Below are positions 33,445-42,344 of a stretch of 64,000 nt of DNA, in pieces. The position numbers were made by a program, and so were the translations under genes. The stretch lies in assembly GCF_000355805.1 (NCBI RefSeq), contig NZ_CM001837.1:1826155-1890154 (forward strand), in the 5' to 3' direction. Under the pieces are notes generated by a model, which had not been told where the DNA came from, searched no databases, and saw nothing but the letters and a program-made list of their open reading frames with translations. The stretch is from Dokdonia sp. PRO95. Lineage in GTDB: Bacteria > Bacteroidota > Bacteroidia > Flavobacteriales > Flavobacteriaceae. Position 1 is the first letter of the stretch, and each line of letters starts with the position of its first letter.

Positions 33445-34560
33445 TTGGAACAAATCTTTACACTACTTTTTTATATATTTATAGGAGTCACGTTTATTAA
33501 CGTGACTTTTTATGTTTTCTATTGGTTATTCGCTTTCGCGAAAATATCTAATACCAATACAAGTTCGTTTCCTCCAGTTTCGGTAATTATTTGTGCCAAA
33601 AACGAGTCGGCAAATCTCCAGAAAAACATTCCAAAAATATTATCTCAAGACTATCCAGAATTTGAAGTTATTTTAATTAATGACGCATCTTCTGATGATA
33701 CAGAAGATATTATGGAAGCATTTAAACTGGCCAATGTAAATGTACAGCAAGTAAATGTGGTGAATAATGAGACTTTCTGGGGTAATAAAAAATACGCACT
33801 CACCCTTGGTATAAAACGAGCACAGCATAAGCATATGTTATTTACAGATGCAGATTGTGTTCCAGCATCAGACCAATGGTTACAGCACATGGCTTCTTCT
33901 TTTAATGAGGATAAGGAAATAGTGCTAGGTTATGGTGCTTATGAAAAAATTAAAGGGTCTTGGGTTAATAAGCTTATAAGATTTGAAACATTGATGACTG
34001 CTTTACAATATTTTAGTTGGGCAAAAGCAGGAAGACCATACATGGGCGTAGGACGCAATCTAGCCTATACGTCTGATGTTTTTTATGAGCAAAAGGGATT
34101 TATTAACCATATTAAAATTCAAAGTGGTGATGATGACCTGTTTGTAAACGAAGCCAGTACACGTAAGAATACTGCTATCCAGTTTTCTCCAGAATCATTC
34201 ACAATTTCTACTCCTAAGAAGACCTTTGCGAGCTGGATCACTCAGAAGCGTAGACACATAAGCACTGCGGTACATTATAAGTTTTTAGAGAAATCACTGC
34301 TAGCCCTTTTTTATATTAGTCAGTGTTTGTTTTTGGTAGGAGCGGTTGCTCTTCTTGTGATTCAGTTTAACTGGGAGTGGGTAGCGCTCATTATTGGTGT
34401 ACGTTATGTATGTGCATGGATTACCGTAGGTTGTAGTGCTGCGCGTTTACAAGAAAAAGATCTCACCTATTTGTACCCCATTTATGAGATAGCGTTAGTA
34501 TGTGTGCAAATGAGTATCTTTATCTGTAACCTTATTACAAAACCAACACGGTGGAAGTAA
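33445..34560 (+). CDS. Family 2 glycosyltransferase, membrane-bound
   Basis: 371 aa from a TTG start. An N-terminal membrane helix, the GT-A catalytic domain with VSVIICAKNESANL, DDTEDI-type LINDASSDDTE, metal-binding FTDADC and the QKRRH motif (QxxRW-like position), then C-terminal membrane helices (about 283-365). It probably transfers a sugar from a nucleotide donor to a membrane acceptor or polymer; the product is unknown. A terminator-like hairpin (33486-33511) and a degenerate palindrome (33532-33544) lie in the first 100 nt of the gene. It overlaps the downstream sigma gene by 10 bp. Confidence 0.9.
   Translation: MEQIFTLLFYIFIGVTFINVTFYVFYWLFAFAKISNTNTSSFPPVSVIICAKNESANLQKNIPKILSQDYPEFEVILINDASSDDTEDIMEAFKLANVNVQQVNVVNNETFWGNKKYALTLGIKRAQHKHMLFTDADCVPASDQWLQHMASSFNEDKEIVLGYGAYEKIKGSWVNKLIRFETLMTALQYFSWAKAGRPYMGVGRNLAYTSDVFYEQKGFINHIKIQSGDDDLFVNEASTRKNTAIQFSPESFTISTPKKTFASWITQKRRHISTAVHYKFLEKSLLALFYISQCLFLVGAVALLVIQFNWEWVALIIGVRYVCAWITVGCSAARLQEKDLTYLYPIYEIALVCVQMSIFICNLITKPTRWK
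33486..33511 (+). terminator. Terminator-like hairpin inside the 5' end of the GT2 gene
   Basis: Perfect 9-bp stem AGTCACGTT/AACGTGACT, loop TATT, followed by TTTTT, 41 nt inside the GT2 coding sequence and 54 nt after the stop of the small Cys-rich gene. It could end the short transcript and so limit GT2/sigma/Nramp expression. Confidence 0.55.
33532..33544. repeat. Degenerate palindrome (in GT2 gene)
   Basis: GCTTTCGCGAAAA: left arm and centre intact, right arm lost its GC. It reads AFAK in LFAFAKIS, so it is probably a decayed copy of the AFAKA form. Confidence 0.7.
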
Positions 34561-35120
34561 CCCCCGAAAAAATTATTCTAGAAATATCCCGAGCAAAAGA
34601 AGGAAAGCAAAGTGCTTTCAATTTCTTGCTTAATTCATTTTGGAGTGAAGTTTATGGATTCCAACTTAAGCGTACTAGGAATGCGTATGATGCAGAGGAT
34701 ATAACTATCCAGACTTTTTCAAAGGCATTTTCAAAAATAGATACTTATAAAGAAGAGTATAGGTTTGCCACTTGGCTAATTACCATTTCAAAAAATATAC
34801 ATATTGACATAATTAGAAAAAAAGAGTCTTCTATAAGATCTCATATTTCTGATCGTGACGATGAGCGAATAAAGAAAGTTGCCGACTTGAATCCCTCCCC
34901 AGAAGATGTACTTATTAAGGAGCAGAATTTATCTGAATTACTAGCTTATATTAAAACCTTAAAGCCTCATTATCAGGAAATAATTAATTTGCGTTACTTT
35001 CAAGAGATGAGCTATAAGGAAATGGCAGAGTATCTTGAAGAGCCTATGAGCAATGTAAAAGTCAAGCTTCTGCGTGCTCGTAGATTGCTCGCAAATGTTA
35101 TTAAAACAGAAGATAATTGA
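34551..35120 (+). CDS. ECF RNA polymerase sigma factor (second)
   Basis: 189 aa from a GTG start overlapping the GT2 stop. Region 2 (FNFLLNSFWSEVYGF, AYDAEDITIQTFSKAFSKIDTY, FATWLITISKNIHIDIIRKK) and region 4 (YQEIINLRYFQEMSYKEMAEYLE ... NVKVKLLRARRLL) are complete. No anti-sigma follows; the next gene is the transporter. It may be controlled by the partner membrane protein at 33235 or act constitutively. The targets are unknown. Confidence 0.92.
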   Translation: MEVTPEKIILEISRAKEGKQSAFNFLLNSFWSEVYGFQLKRTRNAYDAEDITIQTFSKAFSKIDTYKEEYRFATWLITISKNIHIDIIRKKESSIRSHISDRDDERIKKVADLNPSPEDVLIKEQNLSELLAYIKTLKPHYQEIINLRYFQEMSYKEMAEYLEEPMSNVKVKLLRARRLLANVIKTEDN

Positions 35121-36352
35121 AAGCCGTACCCTTTAAAAAGTTAGGCCCAGGATTATTATTTGCTGGTGCGGCTATTGGTGTTTCTCACCTTGTACAAAGC
35201 ACTAGAGCAGGCGCCGATTTTGGTTTTGGTCTACTGTGGGCTTTAATCCTCGTTAACATTATTAAGTATCCCTTCTTTCAATTTGGTCCTAGGTATGCTT
35301 CGGCAACGGGCAATAGTTTACTAGTGGGGTATATGAAACTTGGAAAACCTGTTTTATGGGTGTATTTCTTTTTGACACTGGCTACCATGTTTACCATTCA
35401 GACAGCAGTTACTATTGTAACGGCGGGAATTGCTGTTCAGCTGTTTGGAATTACTAGTGATGTAGCGATATGGAGTGTTGCTATTACAATGCTCTGTGCG
35501 ACTATTTTGGCGATAGGTAAATATAGGATACTCGATAAATTAATGAAAGTGATTATTATCACACTTACTATAAGTACGCTTGTGGCAGTCTTTTTTGCTT
35601 TTCGCGAAAGCGTAATTAATCAAGGGATGGGAACTCCTGCAAACTTGCTTCAAATTATACCAACCGAAGGGGCGGCTGTGGCATTTTTGATTGCTTTTAT
35701 GGGGTGGATGCCAGCGCCACTTGATATTTCGATATGGCACTCACTGTGGACATTAGAAAAAAGAGATTCAGGTAAGGATGGAATGCGCAATTCAATTTTT
35801 GATTTTAATGTTGGGTATGCTGGCGCGGTTGTGCTGGGTATTTGTTTTATGACCTTAGGAGCATTAGTCATGTTTGGTAGCGGAGAGACATTTTCTCCTA
35901 AGGGAGGTGTTTTTGCTGGACAACTTATCAATATGTATACGGCCAGTCTGGGAGACTGGGCAACCTTGCTTATAGGGATTGCTGCATTTACAACAATGTT
36001 TAGCACTACGCTTACTACATTAGACGCGTCTCCTAGAGCGCTTGAGGCTACAACCTCATTATTAGGTTTTGGTTTTAAGAAACGAGGATACTTATTTTAT
36101 TTAATAATCTTAATTCTTGGAACCTGCGGGATACTATTTTTTTTAATAAGCGAGATGGGAGCTCTCGTAAAACTCGCGACAATTTTATCTTTTCTAACTG
36201 CTCCATTTTATGCCATTTGTAACTATTTATCATTGAGAGATGAAACCATTCCCGAAGATGCGAGGCTCTCTAAAGGAATGAATTTGCTCAGTATTGTGAG
36301 TATAATTGCTTTGTTAGGCTTCAGTATCTGGTATGTTGTTACATTGATTTAA
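35117..36352 (+). CDS. Nramp-family transporter with altered metal-binding motifs
   Basis: 411 aa from a TTG start overlapping the sigma stop (TTGA), about 11 membrane helices. The fold and the LGPGLLFAG start fit Nramp (MntH) metal transporters, but the first-helix DPGN motif reads AIGVS and the sixth-helix MPH motif reads MPAPLDIS. So the canonical Mn/Fe ligand set is missing, and the substrate may be Mg, another ion or something else. The last gene of the operon. A near-palindrome with one extra T lies at 35597-35611, encoding FRESV. Confidence 0.88.
   Translation: MKAVPFKKLGPGLLFAGAAIGVSHLVQSTRAGADFGFGLLWALILVNIIKYPFFQFGPRYASATGNSLLVGYMKLGKPVLWVYFFLTLATMFTIQTAVTIVTAGIAVQLFGITSDVAIWSVAITMLCATILAIGKYRILDKLMKVIIITLTISTLVAVFFAFRESVINQGMGTPANLLQIIPTEGAAVAFLIAFMGWMPAPLDISIWHSLWTLEKRDSGKDGMRNSIFDFNVGYAGAVVLGICFMTLGALVMFGSGETFSPKGGVFAGQLINMYTASLGDWATLLIGIAAFTTMFSTTLTTLDASPRALEATTSLLGFGFKKRGYLFYLIILILGTCGILFFLISEMGALVKLATILSFLTAPFYAICNYLSLRDETIPEDARLSKGMNLLSIVSIIALLGFSIWYVVTLI
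35597..35611. repeat. Near-palindrome (in Nramp-like gene)
   Basis: GCTTTTCGCGAAAGC: the 14-bp core with one extra T in the left arm, followed by GT. Reads AFRESV, the FRES frame. Confidence 0.75.
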
Positions 36353-36416
36353 GATGCAGGCGCTTTTAAGCCTTAAAATGACACTGTAACTTTCATTTTA
36401 AATTGTATCTAAGTTA

Positions 36417-36424
36417 TATCTTTG
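36417..36424 (+). promoter_or_regulatory. -7 box 6 nt before the tgt start
   Basis: TATCTTTG is a perfect TAnnTTTG match ending 6 nt before the ATG at 36431, with a TTTC -33-like element at 36391-36394. The transcript would start at or next to the ATG. Confidence 0.55.
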
Positions 36425-36430
36425 CCTCTT

Positions 36431-37561
36431 ATGCAATTTGACTTACTTACAACAGATCCTGCATCTCAAGCGAGAGCAGGAAAACTTACTACAGATCACG
36501 GTGTCATTGAGACGCCTATTTTTATGCCCGTAGGAACGGTGGCATCTGTAAAGGGTGTTCACCAGCGCGAGCTTAGAGAAGATATTAATCCAGATATTAT
36601 ATTAGGTAATACTTATCACCTGTATTTGCGTCCTAAAATGGATATCATGCAAAAGGCAGGTGGATTACATAAATTCATGAACTGGGACCGACCTATTCTT
36701 ACAGATAGTGGAGGGTATCAAGTATACTCTCTTTCTAATAGACGTAAGATTAAGGAAGAAGGGGTGCGTTTTAAGTCACACGTTGATGGGTCTATGCACT
36801 TATTTACACCTGAAAATGTGATGGAAATACAGCGCCAGATAGGTGCAGATATTATGATGGCATTTGATGAGTGTACACCATACCCATGTGATTACCGTTA
36901 TGCAAAGAGGTCTATGCATATGACGCATAGATGGTTGGATCGTTGTATTAATCATTTTAATAAAATTCCAGCATTATACGGTCATGAGCAAGCATTATTT
37001 CCTATTGTACAGGGAAGTACTTATAAGGACTTAAGAGCACAATCTGCCGAATACATTGCAAATGCAGGGGCTTTTGGGAATGCTATAGGAGGACTCTCTG
37101 TAGGAGAACCAGCCGAAGAAATGTATGGAATGACAGAAGTGGTTACTGCTATATTGCCTAAGGATAAGCCTAGATATTTAATGGGAGTAGGTACTCCTAT
37201 AAATATTTTAGAAAATATTGCGTTAGGTGTAGATATGTTTGACTGTGTGATGCCTACTCGTAATGCTCGTAACGGTATGTTATTTACTGCCCATGGTAGT
37301 ATAAACATTAAAAACCTCAAGTGGGAAGAAGACTTTTCACCTATAGACGAAATGGGTCTTACTTGGGTAGATACAGAATATAGTAAAGCTTACCTTCGTC
37401 ACTTGTTTAAATGCCATGAGCTATTGGGAATGCAAATTGCCACTATTCATAATTTAGGATTTTACATGTGGTTAGTACGTGAAGCTCGCAAGCATATTCT
37501 TGCAGGAGACTTTGTAACTTGGAAAGAAATGATGGTTAAACAAATGGATAATCGTTTATAA
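36431..37561 (+). CDS. tgt: tRNA-guanine transglycosylase without the usual zinc cysteines
   Basis: 376 aa from ATG 36431; the in-frame TTG at 36422 lies inside the -7 box and is rejected. TGT exchanges G34 for preQ1 in queuosine tRNAs. Catalytic region DSGGYQVYSLSNRR, DECTPYPCDYRYAKRSM and the second Asp in DMFDCVMPTRNARNGMLF are kept. The C-terminal zinc motif (CxCxxC in E. coli) is replaced: PIDEMGLTWVDTEYSKAYL has no Cys in the three ligand positions, while the fourth ligand His in TIHNL remains. It is followed immediately by the LptF/G-like gene. Confidence 0.95.
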   Translation: MQFDLLTTDPASQARAGKLTTDHGVIETPIFMPVGTVASVKGVHQRELREDINPDIILGNTYHLYLRPKMDIMQKAGGLHKFMNWDRPILTDSGGYQVYSLSNRRKIKEEGVRFKSHVDGSMHLFTPENVMEIQRQIGADIMMAFDECTPYPCDYRYAKRSMHMTHRWLDRCINHFNKIPALYGHEQALFPIVQGSTYKDLRAQSAEYIANAGAFGNAIGGLSVGEPAEEMYGMTEVVTAILPKDKPRYLMGVGTPINILENIALGVDMFDCVMPTRNARNGMLFTAHGSINIKNLKWEEDFSPIDEMGLTWVDTEYSKAYLRHLFKCHELLGMQIATIHNLGFYMWLVREARKHILAGDFVTWKEMMVKQMDNRL

Positions 37562-38638
37562 TTGAAGATTCTAGATTGGTATATAGTCAAGCGATACATC
37601 GGGACATTTGTCACGATGCTTGTGCTATTTATACCTATAGGTATTATTGTAAATCTTGCTGAGAAGATTGATAAAATCTTAGCAAACGAAGCTCCTTTTG
37701 GTGAGGTGGCATTGTATTATCTCAATTTTACAATCTACTTTGCAAATCTTCTTTTTCCATTATTTCTGTTTCTGTCGGTAATTTGGTTTACGTCAAAACT
37801 GGCAAACAATACGGAGGTTATTGCCTTCTTGAGTAGTGGGGTATCTTTTTCTAGATTTTTAAGGCCTTATTTGATAGGGGCAACTATAGTATGTGCTGGT
37901 GCTTTCTTTTTAGGTACTTATCTTGCTCCACGTGCAAACAAGGGCTACAATGAGTTCATTTTTGAGTATTTAAAAAAGAACAAAAAAGATCGAGAAACGC
38001 AAAACGTTTATAGACAGATTGATACTGGGGATTATATCTATGTAAGCAGTTTTACACCACGTACAAAGACTGGGCGTAATTTTACATGGGAACATTTTGA
38101 AGGCAATAAAATGACTTACAAAATGAGCGCCATACGTATAAGATATAATGAAGAGGATACTACATATACTTTGAATAGCTTTAAGAAGCGAACGATTACA
38201 GAAAATGGTGATATATTAGAAAGTAAGGCAAAATTAGATACAGTATTTAACTTTGATATTGACGATCTCACCCCAGTAGAGTACATAGCAGAGACCTTAA
38301 GTACACCAGAATTAAGAAAATTTATTGCAAAAGAAAAATCAAGAGGGTCTTCTTATATAAGTCGCTATGAAGTGACTTTACAAAAACGCTATAGCTTACC
38401 TGTTGCTGCATATATTCTCACAATTATTGCAGTGGCTGTTAGCGCTATGAAGCGTCGTGGCGGTATGGGTATTAATCTTGCTTTTGGTATTGTGCTTGCG
38501 TTTGTTTTTATATTCTTTGATAAAGTTTTTGGAACGCTTGCAGAACAATCGGATTTTCCACCTTTAGTCGCAGTTTGGACACCTAACATACTTTTTGCTA
38601 TACTCGCAGTATATCTTCTTCGCAATGCAAAACGATAA
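37562..38638 (+). CDS. LptF/LptG family lipopolysaccharide export permease
   Basis: 358 aa from a TTG start directly after the tgt stop. Six membrane helices as three N-terminal and three C-terminal pairs flank a periplasmic beta-jellyroll domain (about 125-265), as in LptF and LptG. N-terminal LDWYIVKRYIGTF is the usual start. It works with LptB and a second permease to extract LPS from the inner membrane. Only one permease is here, so its partner is elsewhere. Overlaps the EamA gene by 14 bp. Confidence 0.93.
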   Translation: MKILDWYIVKRYIGTFVTMLVLFIPIGIIVNLAEKIDKILANEAPFGEVALYYLNFTIYFANLLFPLFLFLSVIWFTSKLANNTEVIAFLSSGVSFSRFLRPYLIGATIVCAGAFFLGTYLAPRANKGYNEFIFEYLKKNKKDRETQNVYRQIDTGDYIYVSSFTPRTKTGRNFTWEHFEGNKMTYKMSAIRIRYNEEDTTYTLNSFKKRTITENGDILESKAKLDTVFNFDIDDLTPVEYIAETLSTPELRKFIAKEKSRGSSYISRYEVTLQKRYSLPVAAYILTIIAVAVSAMKRRGGMGINLAFGIVLAFVFIFFDKVFGTLAEQSDFPPLVAVWTPNILFAILAVYLLRNAKR

Positions 38639-39530
38639 GCTCAAAGCATACCTCCATTTTCACCTCATAGTATTTATTTGGGGATTTACAGCTGTACTAG
38701 GAGCACTCATCACTATTGATGCTGTGCCGTTAGTTTGGTTCAGAATGGGACTGGCAAGTATATTCATATTTGCATACATAAAGATGCGAGGTGTCTCTCT
38801 CGCGGTATCACGTAAGACATTAATGGGTTTTGCTATTGCAGGTCTAGTAATTGCCGTTCACTGGCTTACATTTTTTGGGGCTATTAAAGAGTCTAATGTT
38901 TCCATTACACTTGCGATGATGAGTACCGGAGCATTTTTTACAGCTTTGCTAGAGCCTATATTTTATAAACGTAAGGTGATCTGGTATGAGCTCTTATTTG
39001 GAGCAATAGTAGTAGGAGCTCTATATGTTATTTTTGAAGTAGAGACAGCATATCAAACGGGAATATTGCTAGCATTGTTTTCTGCCTTTCTATCGGCAGT
39101 GTTTACGTTGATTAATGGGAAATTTATAGAAAATCATCATCCTACAAAAATATCTTTTTACGAGTTGCTCATTGGTAGTTTATGTGTGACGGCTTATCTT
39201 GTGATCGCTAGAACAGACACGTTCTTTTCTGCTCAGTTTTTTGCTTTGCCCACCATGGATTGGGTATACATTGGTATATTAGCCTCTGTATGTACGGCAT
39301 ACGCATTTATAGCAGCGGTAGCAGTTATGAAACATTTAAGCCCATATACAATCATGCTTACTATTAATCTTGAACCCGTATATGGAATATTACTAGCCTT
39401 TATTGTGCTAGGAGATGCAGAACAAATGAGTTCAGAGTTTTACTATGGCGCGCTTGTTATTCTCGCCGTAGTTATTGCAAATGGAGTGCTTAAGAATAGT
39501 AAAAAATTCAAGGCTGTTAAACAAGCTTGA
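38625..39530 (+). CDS. EamA/DMT family transporter
   Basis: 301 aa from ATG 38625 (a longer frame from 38595 runs back into the permease). About ten membrane helices arranged as two EamA repeats; typical phrases are FIWGFTAVLGALITIDAVPLVWFRM and YTIMLTINLEPVYGILLAFIVLGDAEQMS. Such proteins export metabolites or amino acids; the substrate is unknown. It overlaps the permease by 14 bp and its stop lies in the accA promoter. Confidence 0.92.
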   Translation: MQNDKLKAYLHFHLIVFIWGFTAVLGALITIDAVPLVWFRMGLASIFIFAYIKMRGVSLAVSRKTLMGFAIAGLVIAVHWLTFFGAIKESNVSITLAMMSTGAFFTALLEPIFYKRKVIWYELLFGAIVVGALYVIFEVETAYQTGILLALFSAFLSAVFTLINGKFIENHHPTKISFYELLIGSLCVTAYLVIARTDTFFSAQFFALPTMDWVYIGILASVCTAYAFIAAVAVMKHLSPYTIMLTINLEPVYGILLAFIVLGDAEQMSSEFYYGALVILAVVIANGVLKNSKKFKAVKQA

Positions 39531-39556
39531 GTCTCTTAAGAAAACCATTATATTTG
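39527..39556 (+). promoter_or_regulatory. Promoter of accA
   Basis: TTG at 39527-39529, 19-nt spacer and perfect -7 box TATATTTG (39549-39556), with a leader of about 48 nt. The -33 TTG overlaps the end of the EamA gene. Confidence 0.65.
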
Positions 39557-39610
39557 TAAACTATACCTAACCGAAAGTAAAGCGCCATTGTGCGTCTTAA
39601 AACCTTGAGA

Positions 39611-40564
39611 ATGGAATATTTAGATTTCGAATTACCAATCAAAGAGCTTGAAGAGCAACTGGAAAAATGTGCCTTAATAGGGCAGGAGAGTGATGTAGAC
39701 GTTACCCAGACTTGTAAGCAAATAGAAAAAAAACTAGCCGCTACCAAAAAGGATATTTATAAAAATCTTACCGCATGGCAGCGTGTTCAATTATCAAGAC
39801 ACCCTAATCGTCCTTATACTTTAGATTACATAAATGCTATCTGTGGTGATACTTTTTTAGAGCTTCACGGAGATCGTAATGTAAAAGACGATAAAGCAAT
39901 GATAGGTGGCCTAGGAAAGATAGGTGATCAATCATTTATGTTCATAGGACAGCAAAAGGGGTACAACACAAAAACTAGACAGTACCGTAACTTCGGTATG
40001 GCAAATCCAGAAGGATATCGTAAGGCATTACGCCTCATGAAAAGTGCTGAAAAGTTTGGAGTACCTGTAGTTTCTATAGTAGATACACCAGGAGCATATC
40101 CAGGTCTAGAAGCAGAAGAACGTGGACAAGGAGAAGCAATTGCACGTAACATCCTTGAGATGACACGCCTTAAAGTGCCTATTATTGTAATGATTATAGG
40201 AGAAGGAGCTAGTGGTGGAGCCTTAGGAATAGGTGTAGGTAATAAAGTATTGATGCTTGAGAATACTTGGTACTCTGTAATCTCACCAGAGTCATGCTCT
40301 TCAATTTTATGGAGAAGCTGGGAGTATAAAGAGCAAGCAGCAGAGGCTTTAAAGCTTACTGCAACAGATATGAAAAAGCAAAAGCTCATAGACGAAATAA
40401 TAAAAGAACCATTAGGTGGAGCACATGCAAACCGCCCAGAGACTTTTCTTACTGTAAAGGAGTCTATTTTAAAAGCTTTTGACGAATTTAAGAACTTATC
40501 ACCAACAGAACTGGTGGAACAAAGGATGAATAAATATTCAGAAATGGGAGTCTTCAAAGGCTAA
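39611..40564 (+). CDS. accA: Acetyl-CoA carboxylase carboxyltransferase subunit alpha
   Basis: 317 aa from ATG 39611 (an upstream TTG extension to 39590 lacks family similarity). Family start [37 protein letters not shown], carboxyltransferase loops [21 protein letters not shown] and [20 protein letters not shown] are all present. It makes malonyl-CoA with AccB, AccC and AccD encoded elsewhere; birA at 19920 supplies the biotinylated carrier. Confidence 0.98.
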   Translation: MEYLDFELPIKELEEQLEKCALIGQESDVDVTQTCKQIEKKLAATKKDIYKNLTAWQRVQLSRHPNRPYTLDYINAICGDTFLELHGDRNVKDDKAMIGGLGKIGDQSFMFIGQQKGYNTKTRQYRNFGMANPEGYRKALRLMKSAEKFGVPVVSIVDTPGAYPGLEAEERGQGEAIARNILEMTRLKVPIIVMIIGEGASGGALGIGVGNKVLMLENTWYSVISPESCSSILWRSWEYKEQAAEALKLTATDMKKQKLIDEIIKEPLGGAHANRPETFLTVKESILKAFDEFKNLSPTELVEQRMNKYSEMGVFKG

Positions 40565-40589
40565 CAAGACCTTTTTCACTTGATGCCAT

Positions 40590-40619
40590 AATCCGCGCTT
40601 TTTCAGTGCGGATTTTTTT
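40590..40619 (+). terminator. Terminator after accA
   Basis: Stem AATCCGC/GCGGATT around an 11-nt loop, followed by a T-run, 25 bp after the stop. Confidence 0.85.
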
Positions 40620-40680
40620 ACCCTTATTAACAATATTTTCTAGTTGTTAACAGTTCAATTGTTAATGACCTGTGAGTACT

Positions 40681-40698
40681 ACGCTTTCGCGAAAGCGT
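40681..40698. repeat. Palindrome copy 10, 18-bp form, upstream of dnaB
   Basis: ACGCTTTCGCGAAAGCGT, flanked by T and A so that the symmetry reaches 20 bp. It ends 20 bp upstream of the -7-like box of dnaB, in the promoter region. Confidence 0.95.
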
Positions 40699-40718
40699 AT
40701 CTCGCATAACTATTTATT

Positions 40719-40726
40719 TACTTTCG
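40719..40726 (+). promoter_or_regulatory. -7-like box 5 nt before the dnaB start
   Basis: TACTTTCG (7 of 8 to TAnnTTTG) ends 5 nt before the ATG at 40732; no TTG at the -33 position, where the palindrome lies. Confidence 0.4.
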
Positions 40727-40731
40727 TAGCT

Positions 40732-42288
40732 ATGGAACAAACGAAGCCGAAGCCAGCATATAATACTTCTAAAGGTCAAGTAATTAGCCTTGAAAAAGGT
40801 AAAATACCACCACAAGCACTTGATCTTGAGGTTGTTGTGCTTGGTGCGCTTATGATTGATAAGAAGGGTGTTGATGAGGTGATTGATATCTTATCACCAG
40901 AGGTATTCTACAAGGAGCAGCACAAACATGTATTTGAAGCGATAAGAGTTCTCTTTGAAGAAGGCCAGCCTGTCGACTTATTAACTGTTTCTGAGCAACT
41001 TAAGAAAATGGGTAAGCTAGTTGAAGCTGGTGGTGATTATTACCTTATTCAACTTACGCAAAAAGTAGCATCTTCTGCTCACATCGAGTATCACGCTCGT
41101 ATCATTTTACAGAAGTTTATACAGCGCTCTCTCATTAAAATCTCAAACGAAATTATTGAAGAGGCGTATGATGAGACCACAGATGTTTTTGATCTTCTAG
41201 ATACTGCAGAGACAAAGTTATATGAGGTAACACAGGGAAATGTAAAACGTAGTTCTGAGAGCGCTCAGAACCTTGTTATACAAGCAAAAAAGCGAATAGA
41301 AGAGATAGCAAACCAAGAGGGATTATCTGGTATTCCTACTGGTTTTCATAAAGTAGATGAACTTACTTCTGGCTGGCAACCGTCAGATTTAATTATTGTT
41401 GCTGCTCGTCCAGGTATGGGTAAAACGGCGATGACGCTTACCATGGCGCGTAACATGGCAGTAGATCAGAATGTACCCGTTGCTTTCTTTTCTCTGGAGA
41501 TGTCTTCTGTACAGCTTATTACACGTTTGATTTCTTCAGAAACTGGTTTGTCATCAGAAAAGCTTCGTACAGGTAAATTAGAAAAACACGAGTGGGAACA
41601 ACTCAATGTAAAAGTAAAGAGTCTCGAGAAAGCGCCTTTATTTATAGATGATACACCATCGCTGTCTATTTTTGACTTACGAGCAAAGGCAAGACGTCTA
41701 GCATCGCAGTTTGGTATTAAAATAATAATGATTGATTACCTCCAGCTTATGACGGGAGGATCTGCAAATAAAGGAGGAGGTAACCGTGAACAAGAGATAT
41801 CGATGATTTCTCGTAACCTTAAGGCACTAGCAAAGGAGCTTAGTGTTCCTGTAATTGCACTATCCCAGCTATCGCGTGCGGTGGAAACTCGTGGAGGTAG
41901 TAAAAGACCTTTACTTTCTGACCTTCGTGAATCTGGAGCGATCGAGCAGGATGCAGATATTGTATCTTTTATTTACCGTCCAGAATATTACAAAATTGAA
42001 GAATGGGATGATGATGAGCGTAGCCCAACCGAGGGACAAGGAGAGTTTATTGTTGCAAAACACCGTAATGGTGGATTAGATAACATACGTCTCAAATTTA
42101 TTGGACATCTCGGTAAGTTTGACAACTTAGATGACTTCTCGACACCTTATGAGTTTGCGAGTAGCATGAATGCCGCTGCAAATGATGATTCCTTTAATCC
42201 TAATGCACTACCTAGTGCAGATGATGCCTTTGGAGGACCACCACCAGGACTTCCAAGTGAAGAAGAAGATGATGGAGTTCCTTTTTAA
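40732..42288 (+). CDS. dnaB: Replicative DNA helicase
   Basis: 518 aa from ATG 40732; an earlier in-frame start at 40672 would translate the palindrome and is rejected. The N-terminal DnaB domain (QALDLEVVVLGALMIDKKG) is followed by the RecA-like helicase domain with Walker A ARPGMGKTAMT, FSLEMSSVQLITRL and IIMIDYLQLMTGG (Walker B). The D/P/G-rich tail is typical. DnaB unwinds DNA at the replication fork as a hexamer. No intein is seen. Monocistronic with its own terminator. Confidence 0.98.
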   Translation: MEQTKPKPAYNTSKGQVISLEKGKIPPQALDLEVVVLGALMIDKKGVDEVIDILSPEVFYKEQHKHVFEAIRVLFEEGQPVDLLTVSEQLKKMGKLVEAGGDYYLIQLTQKVASSAHIEYHARIILQKFIQRSLIKISNEIIEEAYDETTDVFDLLDTAETKLYEVTQGNVKRSSESAQNLVIQAKKRIEEIANQEGLSGIPTGFHKVDELTSGWQPSDLIIVAARPGMGKTAMTLTMARNMAVDQNVPVAFFSLEMSSVQLITRLISSETGLSSEKLRTGKLEKHEWEQLNVKVKSLEKAPLFIDDTPSLSIFDLRAKARRLASQFGIKIIMIDYLQLMTGGSANKGGGNREQEISMISRNLKALAKELSVPVIALSQLSRAVETRGGSKRPLLSDLRESGAIEQDADIVSFIYRPEYYKIEEWDDDERSPTEGQGEFIVAKHRNGGLDNIRLKFIGHLGKFDNLDDFSTPYEFASSMNAAANDDSFNPNALPSADDAFGGPPPGLPSEEEDDGVPF

Positions 42289-42307
42289 CATATAGAATAC
42301 ATAAAGA

Positions 42308-42344
42308 AAAAGCCTCAATAGCAATACTATTGAGGCTTTTTTTA
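42308..42344 (+). terminator. Terminator after dnaB
   Basis: Perfect 14-bp stem AAAAGCCTCAATAG/CTATTGAGGCTTTT with loop CAATA, then TTT; one of the strongest in the window. Confidence 0.93.

Noticed and set aside
40672-40731. Extended dnaB start that would translate the palindrome (TLSRKR)
   Set aside because: The ATG at 40732 gives the conserved DnaB start and has a promoter-like box immediately upstream; the extension is just the palindrome region read in frame.
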